From: JAHRVQ01 sp051278195
Lineage (GTDB): Bacteria; Pseudomonadota; Gammaproteobacteria; Pseudomonadales; Azotimanducaceae
Length of the DNA stretch: 64,000 bases
Direction of reading: 5' to 3'
NCBI GenBank assembly: GCA_051278195.1
Contig: JBNMQM010000011.1
Coordinates: forward strand, 22,043 to 86,042
A program made the position numbers and the translations under genes. Numbering within the stretch: position 1 is the stretch's first letter; every line of letters starts with the position of its first letter. Under the pieces are notes generated by a model. The model was not told the origin of the DNA and made no database searches. It saw nothing but the letters and a program-made list of their open reading frames with translations. Positions 54,913 through 63,537 of this stretch are shown here, piece after piece.

Positions 54913-56121
54913 TTAGGAATTTGCGGGCATCAAGAGTGAAATCGAGTTATTGCTGCCATCAAAAAGGTACAAGCCACTCTCACTACCTTCACTGATGACA
55001 TCGACCAATGCGTACTCGCCTCCACGAGAATAGTTCAATACCTGAACACGTTTTCCTTTGAAAGCATTCGATAGTCCTCTCAAACGACCCACTTCAGAAT
55101 GCGTCTTATCGAAAAATTGTGCGGTCGTAGTGCCTACCGGATTAACGCCAACGACATCTCGATCAGAGGTATGGATGAGATCCTGTTTTCTCATATCAAG
55201 TTGCTCATGCTCATAGAGCGCTTTAACCTGACCCGTTTCTAGTTGAAGATGAAAAAGGCCTACCGTGCCATATTGGGATTTCGCCAGGTAATAGACGCCA
55301 GTATTTCCTGCATCAAAGCCGATCACAGGATTGATTTTTTGCTGTTCTTCTACGGCAATCGAAGCACTAAAATCATACTCGACCCACTCGCCAGTCTTGC
55401 CATCGGGTCGAGAAATTTTAAGGTTGTCTTCGCTATCGACATAATAAGCTAGACGCAGCTCACCATCATTGTCAGCAACAAAACCACCCGATGGATAGGG
55501 ACTGCCTTGGCGATTTTCGAGGCGTTTACTAGACACTTTTGTGCCGGTTGATTGACGATAACGCTTATAAATATCTAGGTTATAAGCGACGGGTCTGGAA
55601 AGGTCTAGATCAACACTCCGACCGTTCTTGATGTCAGAACGTATCACCCGAACCTCTTTGTCATTCGGCGAGTAGGCATCAAGAAATTCATAGTTAGCTG
55701 AATCACCAGCAGCGAAGCCTGCAACCGCAAACTTGCGTGTATTGTCGACATTCAAAGCATGGAGCTCACCGGTCAGCAGTGGGAACTCAGGATCACCGTT
55801 TCGCAATGACAGATTAACGACAACGCGTTCGTTATTCGCCCACCAGAAACGCAATATATCCTGCTGAACGTCTGAACTGAGCGCGGCCACAGGTTTCATC
55901 GTGTCTAGCTCAAAGATCAGTAAAGTTGCTTGACCGTCGACCCGATTTAGCAGCGATAGATGCTTACCATCTGGGGACAGTTTCGCTTGCTCATAAGCCC
56001 GTTTGGCATTAAAAACTTCACTCGTGGTGGCATAGTCCGCTTGTGCGTAGGCAATACTAAGCGCGAGCAAACAGCTCAACAAACCCGCAAAAATCGTCTT
56101 AAACCCCTGTTCCAATTTCAT
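54913..56121 (-). CDS. Exported beta-propeller, S9-peptidase-like without catalytic domain
   Basis: 402 residues. Signal peptide (about 1-27, ending AYAQA), then a repetitive beta-propeller (AKLSPDGKHLSLLNRVDGQ, WWANNERVVVNLSL, DGSNNSISLLMP) like the N-terminal half of prolyl-oligopeptidase family S9 proteins. It stops at MPANS, where the alpha/beta-hydrolase catalytic domain of full-length members would begin; the GxSxG nucleophile, Asp and His are all absent. Only a terminator lies downstream. Either a truncated peptidase or a specialised binding protein. Confidence 0.8.
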   Translation of the reverse strand: MKLEQGFKTIFAGLLSCLLALSIAYAQADYATTSEVFNAKRAYEQAKLSPDGKHLSLLNRVDGQATLLIFELDTMKPVAALSSDVQQDILRFWWANNERVVVNLSLRNGDPEFPLLTGELHALNVDNTRKFAVAGFAAGDSANYEFLDAYSPNDKEVRVIRSDIKNGRSVDLDLSRPVAYNLDIYKRYRQSTGTKVSSKRLENRQGSPYPSGGFVADNDGELRLAYYVDSEDNLKISRPDGKTGEWVEYDFSASIAVEEQQKINPVIGFDAGNTGVYYLAKSQYGTVGLFHLQLETGQVKALYEHEQLDMRKQDLIHTSDRDVVGVNPVGTTTAQFFDKTHSEVGRLRGLSNAFKGKRVQVLNYSRGGEYALVDVISEGSESGLYLFDGSNNSISLLMPANS

Positions 56122-56260
56122 TCCTTTAACTCCAATTATGACTAAGCTTTCAAATTAAGACGTGACGTACCCGGCTTTGGTTTGAAACATTGAAGGAAAA
56201 AGGAAAAAATAATCAAAATTATCGCTGGAGCGAATTCGGCATGCGATAAGACGCGAGTTA

Positions 56261-56548
56261 TCAAGCGCAAACATGATAGATCAGACACCTCGCAGAGGCT
56301 GCATGCCGGTGTTCCCATAGGAATATGCCCTGCCACACAGAGCAAGCCGACCAACGATGACCGGGACCATGAGGCTACTAGCCGTCTGGGTCGAAGCTCT
56401 CCTGAATGAGCAAACTCGCGGAAGTATGTTGGATGAAAATTGAGCAGATCCCATTCGGGACGGTCTGTGACTCTACGTAATTTTTGACGATGCCAGTAAC
56501 GTCACGCAGACCCTGGCCGGACACCTGGACCCGAATCTGCTCAGGCAT
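56261..56548 (-). pseudogene. yjbQ: Decayed yjbQ (UPF0047) gene
   Basis: From the ATG at 56546-56548 the minus strand reads MPEQIRVQVSGQGLRDVT..., CSIFIQHTSASLLIQE, SFDPDG and then a TAG at 56378-56380. Further on, in another frame, VPVIVGRLAL is followed, after loss of the Gly-Thr codons and a frame change, by WQGIFLWEHRHAASAR. These are the two ends of a YjbQ protein with about 45 middle residues deleted. The ATG overlaps the stop of the MBL hydrolase (TAATG), so it was the second gene of that transcript. Confidence 0.85.
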
Positions 56549-57822
56549 TATTGATCAGCCAGTTTTTTCGATTCCGAAGCCGCGTAGCCAAAAATGCCTT
56601 TTGCCATCAACGAGGATTCCTGCTTGCGTCGCGCCGCATAGATCTCTGCCCTGACGCCATGAACCGCCTGGTTTGTCGGCTCTGCAAGCGCAGCCATTTC
56701 TACCAGATGACAGGCCAACCTATAGTCGCCGCTATCTGCTAACACCTGCGCCCGGGTCGCGAGCAATAGAGCACCACCGCTCAGATGACAAATTTCCGCA
56801 GCCAACGCCTGTTCTTTAGCCGGTTTGAGATTGGCCGGGTTACCGTCATACCAACCACCATAAAGCCGCCAAATGTTGTTCACGACGAATTCAGGTTCAT
56901 CATAAAGTGGTCTTAGATAGGGCTTATCCAGAACGGTTTGGTCAACACTGACGGCGTGTACGATGTCGTTTAAGCGTGCGCCCTCATTCATCATATCGAC
57001 GGTGTCATGGACGAGTTTTTCAAGCGCCGACGCGACGTCTTCTAACACCAGCTTTATTTGCTTCGCACCGCGAATGGGTAGACCGTGAGCAGGCAGAAAC
57101 ATCTCAGCCCCCTGGGCCGCCATAGCGCGCATTGCAATCGCCCACTCGAGTGGATATCGCTGCACCTTCTGTGGGTTACCAGCATTAGGAAAATTCCAAA
57201 TAAAAAAATCGCCCGCACAAATAGCCTTATGCTTAGGTACCCACGCCCATGTATGGTCGTCGGTCTCACCAACGGCATGATTCAATTCGAAATCCAGCCC
57301 ACCGACGTTCATCGAAAGTGAGTCGCGGTAGGTTTCGTCGGGTTTGGCTACATCGTCAGGCAAAAAATTCTGATGGCTGCCCAGAGATAGTCCAGCAGGC
57401 CCAAACTGGCGTGTATTGACCACCATGTTGTAGCCGTTAGTCATGTTATAACGATCAAATCTAGCAGGCACATTCTCATGACAGATGACTTTCGGACGAT
57501 CTCGTCCAGCATCGGCTTCAGCAGCGATGAAAGCACCGCTGCCGCCAACATGGTCGACGTGACCATGAGTGTAAACAAGAGAGTTGAATGCCTCACCGGA
57601 CCAACCACGAATCGCTTCCACTACCGGTTTTCCACCTTTCGCGCTGCTAGTATCAAACACCACAAGACCATCATCGGTGTTGAACACGACAGAATGGGAG
57701 AAGGCTTCAACCATGGCGACATTGTTATCCAGCTCTGAAAGCTGGTGATTCACACGATTCACCGGTTCGTGAGCGACGCCTTCGCTCAAAATCTTATCGG
57801 ACAAAGCAAACAAATCAGCCAT
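56548..57822 (-). CDS. MBL-fold hydrolase, alkylsulfatase-like
   Basis: 424 residues from the ATG at 57822 (GAGG six bases upstream). Metallo-beta-lactamase fold with zinc motif YTHGHVDHVGG (about 87), HAVGETDDHTWAWVP and GDFFIWNFPNAGNPQKVQRYP, then a helical dimerisation domain with LYGGWYDGNPANLKP typical of SdsA1-type alkylsulfatases. Shorter than full SdsA (about 650) because the sterol-carrier-like C-terminal domain is lacking. Substrate uncertain. 28 nt after the enoyl-CoA hydratase gene. Confidence 0.87.
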   Translation of the reverse strand: MADLFALSDKILSEGVAHEPVNRVNHQLSELDNNVAMVEAFSHSVVFNTDDGLVVFDTSSAKGGKPVVEAIRGWSGEAFNSLVYTHGHVDHVGGSGAFIAAEADAGRDRPKVICHENVPARFDRYNMTNGYNMVVNTRQFGPAGLSLGSHQNFLPDDVAKPDETYRDSLSMNVGGLDFELNHAVGETDDHTWAWVPKHKAICAGDFFIWNFPNAGNPQKVQRYPLEWAIAMRAMAAQGAEMFLPAHGLPIRGAKQIKLVLEDVASALEKLVHDTVDMMNEGARLNDIVHAVSVDQTVLDKPYLRPLYDEPEFVVNNIWRLYGGWYDGNPANLKPAKEQALAAEICHLSGGALLLATRAQVLADSGDYRLACHLVEMAALAEPTNQAVHGVRAEIYAARRKQESSLMAKGIFGYAASESKKLADQ

Positions 57823-57850
57823 GGTATTCCTCAATCGAATTTAGGAAGGG

Positions 57851-58669
57851 TTAGCGACCCGTAAATTTCGGTTTGCGACGTTCTAGAAAGGCGCTAACAC
57901 CTTCCTGAAAATCTTCACTCTTAAACATGCCATTCAAGTGCACCATCAGCTGATCGACTGAAGTATCATAGGACTGCTCAAGACCCATGCGCATCATTCG
58001 TTTAGTCGTTTGCACAGCAAGTGGTGCATTGTCAGCGATATCAGTGGCCCACTCCCAGGCAGTTTCCATCAGCTTGTCATCAGGTACGACGGTATTAACA
58101 AGCCCGATATCAAGACACTCAGCAGCACCCACAACACGGCCACGATAATAAAGTTCACTCGCTTTAGCCCAGCCAATTAGACGGGGTAACAACCAGGTGC
58201 CACCACTTTCTGGCACAACATTACGCTTAGCGGTAACAGCTGCCATTTTGCCGGACTCGGCGGATATTCGAATATCACACAGCAGTGCGATGTCCATGCC
58301 GTATCCTGCAGCAGCTCCATTGAGTGCACAGACCACGGGTGTATCCATGTTCCACATAACGGTTATCGGTGCGTTGCGAATGCTAAAGAGTTGCTTTGGC
58401 CGATTGCTACCGCTGCCTGAACCGCTGCCGATACCGCCTTGCCCCACATCCACTAGATCAAGGCCCGCGCAAAAACCACGCCCGGAACCCGTCAAAATAA
58501 CGCACCGAATCTCTGGATCTTCATCTGCCTCAATCATTTTCTTGGAGAGCTCTTGGAGCATGTCGGAACTGATCGCGTTCAATCGCTCCGGACGGTTCAA
58601 CGTCAGGAGTGCGATATTGTCTTTTGTCTCGACGAGCAACTCGTCTGTGGTCGATTCGCTAAGTGCCAT
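57851..58669 (-). CDS. Enoyl-CoA hydratase/isomerase family protein
   Basis: 272 residues, crotonase fold. Oxyanion-hole segments GRGFCAGLDLVD and NGAAAGYGMDIALLCDIR; catalytic Glu in VPESGGTWLLPRLIG. A short GIGSGSGSGSN stretch (about 80-90) is inserted in the loop after the first oxyanion segment. Overlaps the alpha/beta hydrolase gene upstream by 11 nt and is followed closely by the MBL gene, suggesting one catabolic operon. Confidence 0.92.
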   Translation of the reverse strand: MALSESTTDELLVETKDNIALLTLNRPERLNAISSDMLQELSKKMIEADEDPEIRCVILTGSGRGFCAGLDLVDVGQGGIGSGSGSGSNRPKQLFSIRNAPITVMWNMDTPVVCALNGAAAGYGMDIALLCDIRISAESGKMAAVTAKRNVVPESGGTWLLPRLIGWAKASELYYRGRVVGAAECLDIGLVNTVVPDDKLMETAWEWATDIADNAPLAVQTTKRMMRMGLEQSYDTSVDQLMVHLNGMFKSEDFQEGVSAFLERRKPKFTGR

Positions 58670-59555
58670 GGGAAATCTCCTTTAGATTTTTATTGTCTTG
58701 GGTAGCTTGGTGTTCAGTTGATTCGTTTTGAGCGGAATTGCTGTGCCGCTCGGACTGCAAAAAGTCTGTAATGTGCCGAATAACCGCCGATCTTGTACGA
58801 TGCACCCTGGAAAAAGCGAGGATTATCTCAACATGGCCCAGGCCCGGATAAACCTCTCGACGGGCGACGCCACCGACGGCCAGTTGCTTCTCCATTAAGC
58901 TTTTCGAGTGACCGCGGCGTACACGCGTATCATCAGCCCCGTGGAGCAGATACATCGGAGGTGCATCCGCGTGCACGAAGTTGATGACCCTAGACTCAGG
59001 GTACATCTCTTCCGGGGCGAACAGATCCCAGTGATCATCTTCTGTGAACGGGAAATAATCGTAGGGTCCAGCAAGACCGATAAAGCCGCTGAGACGACTC
59101 CGATATTGCTCGGGCAACAAAGATCGATCAAGGGTGACTAGTGCACCCAGGTGCGCCCCAGCAGAATGCCCCAGTAAATAGAGTGGTTGATCGGCTGGTC
59201 GCAGGTCGCAGGCTAATTTCAAGGCCGCGACGGCATCGTCTCGAATCTCACCAAAACGCACCCAAGGATAAAGCCGATAGTCGGGGATGATGACATTACA
59301 CCCTGCTGCGAGCAGTGTGTCGGCAACAAAACGATAATCTTCTTTATGACCACTGCGCCAGTTCCCACCGTAAAAAAACACAACCGTGGGCCGTAACTCA
59401 TGGTCGGGGAGCAGATACTGATCCATTCGCTGTCTAACGGAATCACCATAAGGCACGTCGCGGACGACGCGATAAGGGCCAGACTTGGCAATAGCATTTA
59501 TCAACCAAAGCCCAGCGCGATGATAGATTTCAGTGATGACTTCTTTTAATTTCAA
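58659..59555 (-). CDS. Alpha/beta hydrolase, esterase type
   Basis: 298 residues. VFFYGGNWRSGHKEDY is an HGGxW-like oxyanion segment (here YGGNWR), the nucleophile is in LLGHSAGAHLGAL, and the acid/base pair lies near GADDTRVRRGHS and GLGHVEI. Resembles carboxylesterase/feruloyl-esterase or arylformamidase-like small esterases. No signal peptide. First gene of a run with the enoyl-CoA hydratase and the MBL hydrolase; divergent from the DUF5916 gene. Confidence 0.87.
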   Translation of the reverse strand: MKLKEVITEIYHRAGLWLINAIAKSGPYRVVRDVPYGDSVRQRMDQYLLPDHELRPTVVFFYGGNWRSGHKEDYRFVADTLLAAGCNVIIPDYRLYPWVRFGEIRDDAVAALKLACDLRPADQPLYLLGHSAGAHLGALVTLDRSLLPEQYRSRLSGFIGLAGPYDYFPFTEDDHWDLFAPEEMYPESRVINFVHADAPPMYLLHGADDTRVRRGHSKSLMEKQLAVGGVARREVYPGLGHVEIILAFSRVHRTRSAVIRHITDFLQSERHSNSAQNESTEHQATQDNKNLKEISHGT

Positions 59556-59698
59556 TGGCTTAACGACTTGTATTCAAGTAACATTCTGTCTTCGCAGCGA
59601 CCTCAGGACACTGACGTTAACCAGCTCTCCCGCAAATCACAAGAGCCGGCAATGAGGTTCTTTTTCGATTCGCCTTTCCACTCCCACACGAGCCTTTT

Positions 59699-62083
59699 GT
59701 GAAGTACAGACTGTCTACCGTTTTAATTCTTGGATTACTTTCCGCACCAGTGAACGCCACTGATGATCAACTAACACCCTTCGTAATGCATCGGGCTGGT
59801 GCAGACATTTCAGTCAAGATTGACGGCAATCTCGATGAGCCCATCTGGAGTGACCGTCAAAAGCGCGGCAATATGGTGGTTATCGAGCCAGACACCCTCG
59901 CCGACCCAGTTAACGAAACAGAAACCTATTTCTTTTACACCGATAACGGCTTGTACGTCGGTGTCGTCAGCCATCAAGATCCCGATACTCTGCTTGCGCG
60001 GTTGAGCTCTAGAGATAAGTTCATCAGGCGCGACGGTATATCATTCACGCTGGACCCCAGCGGCGAGGGTTTGTACGGCTATTGGTTTAGTGTCAACCTC
60101 GGCGGCACTCTGCAAGATGGAACAGTCATTCCAGAACGACAATTTAGCAATCAATGGGATGGCGCCTGGTATGGCGCCTCAGCAGAAACAGACACTGGCT
60201 GGACGGCAGAGATGTTTATCCCCTGGTCAATTATGACCATGCCCGATATCGACACCAGTACGCGAAAAATGGGCTACTACCTATCCAGATCGGTCGCTGA
60301 GCTCGGTGAGCGATGGTCACATCCAGGCTTGCCCCGAACCCGCAGTACCTTTATGTCCGCCCTTCAGCCCATTGAATTCGAAAACGTCACACCGAAAAAG
60401 CAGCTGACTTTTTACCCTTATGCTTCCTCCGCCTACAATCGAAACGCTGCAAATAGTCCAGATGCCTACAAGAGTGGGTTCGATATTTTCTGGCGCCCCC
60501 TCAGCAACCTGCAACTCACAGCGACGGTAAATCCTGACTTCGGCAATGTTGAGTCCGACCGGGTGGACGTCAACCTCTCTTCATTCGAATCGTTCTTTTC
60601 AGAAAAAAGGGCATTCTTCCTAGAGGGCCAGGAAATTTTCAACACGTCGCCGAGAGCACGACAACAGATGGGTGGCGGTACACCAACTTCGCTCATTTAC
60701 ACCCGGAGAATTGGCTCGTCACCCAGAGACACGGGTATCGCTGATCTTGAATTGCCATTAGTCGTAAAGAACCAACCCAGTGAACTTTATGGCGCGGCCA
60801 AAATTACCGGCCAAAACGGTAACTGGCGATACGGGTTATTGGCGGCTTTTGAAGAAGATACCAAACTGGATGGACTTATTAATGGCACGCCCTTTCAGGC
60901 AACTCAAGATGGCCGCGATTACGCCGCTGGCCGATTTCTTTACGAAGACACCAGCACCGGAGCAAGGCGGTCTGTCGGTTGGCTCACCACCCACGCTGCT
61001 CATCCGCAATATGATGCAACCGTACATGGCCTAGATACTCACTATCTCAGTAGAAATGGTAAATGGCAGGCCGATGCCCAGTTGATCGCCTCAGACGTCG
61101 ATGATGTGACTGGCCAGGGCGGATTTGTCGACATTAGCTACACACCCAAGCGAGGCCGAAAACATAGCCTTGCGTTTGACTATTTCGACGACAAGGTCGA
61201 CATCAACGATTTTGGTTTTTTCAGACGAAATGATATCAAAGGTGGCCGATACAAATACGGCCGAACAGACAGTAATATTCCCGGATTGCAGGAACGTAGA
61301 ACAAACCTGCGAATCGTAGAAGAGTATAACCGCGACGGCCAACGCACCCGGTCTGGTATTTTCGCCAACCAGGACCGTGTGTTTGATTCAAATAACAGTG
61401 TTTTTTACGAGCTGAACTACTTCCCCAAACGTTGGGAAGATCGAAACAGCGAAGGCAACGGTGACTACCGAGTAGAAGGCCGCTGGCAAACCGGGGCTTT
61501 TTTCGAGACCGATGAATCGAGACCACTTAGCGTAGGCATCGGCGCCTTTTACACTGGCGAGCACATTGGCGGCCGGACATTGGAATACTCTGTTGAAACA
61601 GCCTGGCGCCCCAATGATCGCTTCTCTCTGATTGTTGATCTCGGCTATGAGGATAAGAAAGGCTGGGTGCTGCATCAGTCGAATCGAGAATTCGGTGCCT
61701 ACGATGCAGAATTTTGGCGCCCACAAATCGAGATGGACTTTTTTCTTTCTGCTCGCCAACAGTTTCGAATCACCGCACAGTGGGCCGGTATCAAAGCTGA
61801 CGAACGAGAGCGTTTAGACGTGCCTCTGGGTGACGGCTCTCTACAAACGTTAAACCTCGCCGCTGGCGCAAGCGATAGAGACTTCACTATCAGCCGAGTG
61901 ACATTTCAGGCCCGCTATCGATGGGAACTCGCGCCTTTATCAGATTTATTTATCGTTTATACCCGTGGCTCAGATGTTGACAGTATGCCGGACGAAGATT
62001 TTGGCGAACTGTTAAGTGATGCCTGGACAGACGCACTGATTGACATATTCGTGATCAAACTACGTTATCGCTTAGGAGGCTAA
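59699..62083 (+). CDS. DUF5916 outer-membrane protein with CBM9-like domain
   Basis: 794 residues, GTG start. Signal peptide (1-20, ending PVNA), N-terminal CBM9-like beta-sandwich (about 30-220, SVKIDGNLDEPIWSDRQK), a middle segment with TATVNPDFGNVESDRV and SFFSEKRAFFLEGQEIF, and a C-terminal series of amphipathic strands ending in FVIKLRYRLGG, as in an outer-membrane barrel. Matches the DUF5916 family, which often lies next to transport or peptidase genes. Only 1 nt separates it from the HAD gene. Confidence 0.87.
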   Translation: MKYRLSTVLILGLLSAPVNATDDQLTPFVMHRAGADISVKIDGNLDEPIWSDRQKRGNMVVIEPDTLADPVNETETYFFYTDNGLYVGVVSHQDPDTLLARLSSRDKFIRRDGISFTLDPSGEGLYGYWFSVNLGGTLQDGTVIPERQFSNQWDGAWYGASAETDTGWTAEMFIPWSIMTMPDIDTSTRKMGYYLSRSVAELGERWSHPGLPRTRSTFMSALQPIEFENVTPKKQLTFYPYASSAYNRNAANSPDAYKSGFDIFWRPLSNLQLTATVNPDFGNVESDRVDVNLSSFESFFSEKRAFFLEGQEIFNTSPRARQQMGGGTPTSLIYTRRIGSSPRDTGIADLELPLVVKNQPSELYGAAKITGQNGNWRYGLLAAFEEDTKLDGLINGTPFQATQDGRDYAAGRFLYEDTSTGARRSVGWLTTHAAHPQYDATVHGLDTHYLSRNGKWQADAQLIASDVDDVTGQGGFVDISYTPKRGRKHSLAFDYFDDKVDINDFGFFRRNDIKGGRYKYGRTDSNIPGLQERRTNLRIVEEYNRDGQRTRSGIFANQDRVFDSNNSVFYELNYFPKRWEDRNSEGNGDYRVEGRWQTGAFFETDESRPLSVGIGAFYTGEHIGGRTLEYSVETAWRPNDRFSLIVDLGYEDKKGWVLHQSNREFGAYDAEFWRPQIEMDFFLSARQQFRITAQWAGIKADERERLDVPLGDGSLQTLNLAAGASDRDFTISRVTFQARYRWELAPLSDLFIVYTRGSDVDSMPDEDFGELLSDAWTDALIDIFVIKLRYRLGG

Positions 62084-62084
62084 T

Positions 62085-62933
62085 ATGCAGCCAATCAAAC
62101 TAGTTGCACTGGATCTAGATGGCACGCTTGCTTTGGAAAACCATCAGGTAGCGCCGGCCACCCGCCAGGCGCTACACGAACTGCATGAAGATGGCGTAGA
62201 AGTTGTCATTGCCACCGGCAGACGCTACCGCTCAGCACGCTATGTTATTGATAATCTCGGCATAGATAGCTATTGCGTTTGCAATGGCGGCGCGCTAGTC
62301 AAAGACCATAGCCAAACAACACTGAGCAGCACCCCGTTTGCGAGTAACGAATATCAGCAGATTGTTGAATGTGCTCGAATTTGTGGTGTCGTGCTATCGG
62401 CTCAACGAGATTCCCATCACTTAGGCGGAGCGGACTTCGTCATTGATGATTCTATTCCCTGGAATTCGATGAATCATCGCTATTTCAATGACAACGCCGA
62501 ATTTAGCGAACGCTCAGATTTACTCGGCGCACCGGATGAATACCTTCTGTTTGGCGCCTATGAAACCGAAGAGAAGCTGCTGCGCTTCACCCACATGATC
62601 CAGCAGCAGTGTGATCACATCAACACTGTCATGGTCAGCCTCACAGACAACGACTTCTATTATTGTGAAGTCGCTCTGTCCGTGGTCGACAAATGGCACG
62701 GCCTGTCCCATCTAATGAACCACTTCAATTTCACCGACCAGAACATTTGCGCAGTCGGCGACGAGATGAATGACCTGCCAATGGTGCAGCAAGCAGCACA
62801 TGGTATTGCAATGTCGAACGGTCATGCGGATCTACAAGCCATTGCGAATTTTGTCTGCGGTCACAATGAAGAAGATGGGCTTCTAGATGCCATACGGTAC
62901 ATCAGAGATCACAACGAGAAGTATGCTTCCTGA
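62085..62933 (+). CDS. Cof-type HAD phosphatase
   Basis: 282 residues. HAD motif I ALDLDGTLALENHQVAP, motif II VIATGRRYRSA, and motif III/IV in VGDEMNDLPMVQQAAHGIAMSNG. Large C2b cap, so a sugar-phosphate or nucleotide-type phosphatase. A perfect AGGAGG lies six bases upstream, inside the end of the DUF5916 gene, indicating coupled translation. Overlaps the cyclotransferase gene by 11 nt. Confidence 0.93.
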   Translation: MQPIKLVALDLDGTLALENHQVAPATRQALHELHEDGVEVVIATGRRYRSARYVIDNLGIDSYCVCNGGALVKDHSQTTLSSTPFASNEYQQIVECARICGVVLSAQRDSHHLGGADFVIDDSIPWNSMNHRYFNDNAEFSERSDLLGAPDEYLLFGAYETEEKLLRFTHMIQQQCDHINTVMVSLTDNDFYYCEVALSVVDKWHGLSHLMNHFNFTDQNICAVGDEMNDLPMVQQAAHGIAMSNGHADLQAIANFVCGHNEEDGLLDAIRYIRDHNEKYAS

Positions 62934-63480
62934 TCCTTATGCGTCAGACCTTTGGGTGTTTGGCTACGGTTCTCTGATTTTTCGGGCAGACTTTCCCTAT
63001 ACAGACAAGTGCCCTGCCACAATTCAGCACTGGTCAAGGCGTTTCTGGCAAGGCTCCGCCGACCATCGCGGCACACCAGGTTATCCTGGCCGTGTTGTAA
63101 CGCTGACAGCTGCACCCGAGGTAATATGTTGGGGAATGGCTTATCGCATCGCAGGCAATCAAGTTGACGAAGTACTCGACCACCTCGATTATCGCGAGAA
63201 AGGCGGCTACGAACGACTAGAACTACCGCTGAGCCTTGAAGGACAACAAGTTGTTAACGGGCTGACGTACCACGCGACAAAAGGCAATTCTGATTACCTC
63301 GGCAGCGCCGATGCCGACAGCATGGTGCGACAAATCAGTATCGCCATCGGTCCCAGCGGGCCAAATCGCGAATACCTCTTAAAGCTAGAAGCTAGCCTCA
63401 AGGCGCACGGCGTCGTTGATGACCATGTCTTTGATTTGGCAGACAGACTTCGCGACCTAGAGTCTGGCCAACCTACTTGA
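62923..63480 (+). CDS. Gamma-glutamylcyclotransferase, ChaC-like
   Basis: 185 residues from the ATG at 62923, inside the HAD gene's end. Motifs: WVFGYGSLIFR at the N-terminus, RGTPGYPGRVVTL, and LDYREKGGYERL with the catalytic Glu, as in the ChaC family that cleaves glutathione to 5-oxoproline and Cys-Gly. C-terminal PSGPNREYLLKLEASLKAHG also fits. The upstream in-frame ATG at 62887 is inside the HAD gene and unlikely to be used. Confidence 0.9.
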   Translation: MLPDPYASDLWVFGYGSLIFRADFPYTDKCPATIQHWSRRFWQGSADHRGTPGYPGRVVTLTAAPEVICWGMAYRIAGNQVDEVLDHLDYREKGGYERLELPLSLEGQQVVNGLTYHATKGNSDYLGSADADSMVRQISIAIGPSGPNREYLLKLEASLKAHGVVDDHVFDLADRLRDLESGQPT

Positions 63481-63537
63481 ATTGCATTCTAAGCAGCAAG
63501 CACCTACATTAACCCAAAATACATAAGACCAGCCGCT

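Noticed and set aside
56142..56354. Minus-strand 70-codon frame upstream of the propeller gene
   Set aside because: Overlaps the yjbQ remnant in a different frame; its start lies within the decayed gene and it has no recognisable domain.
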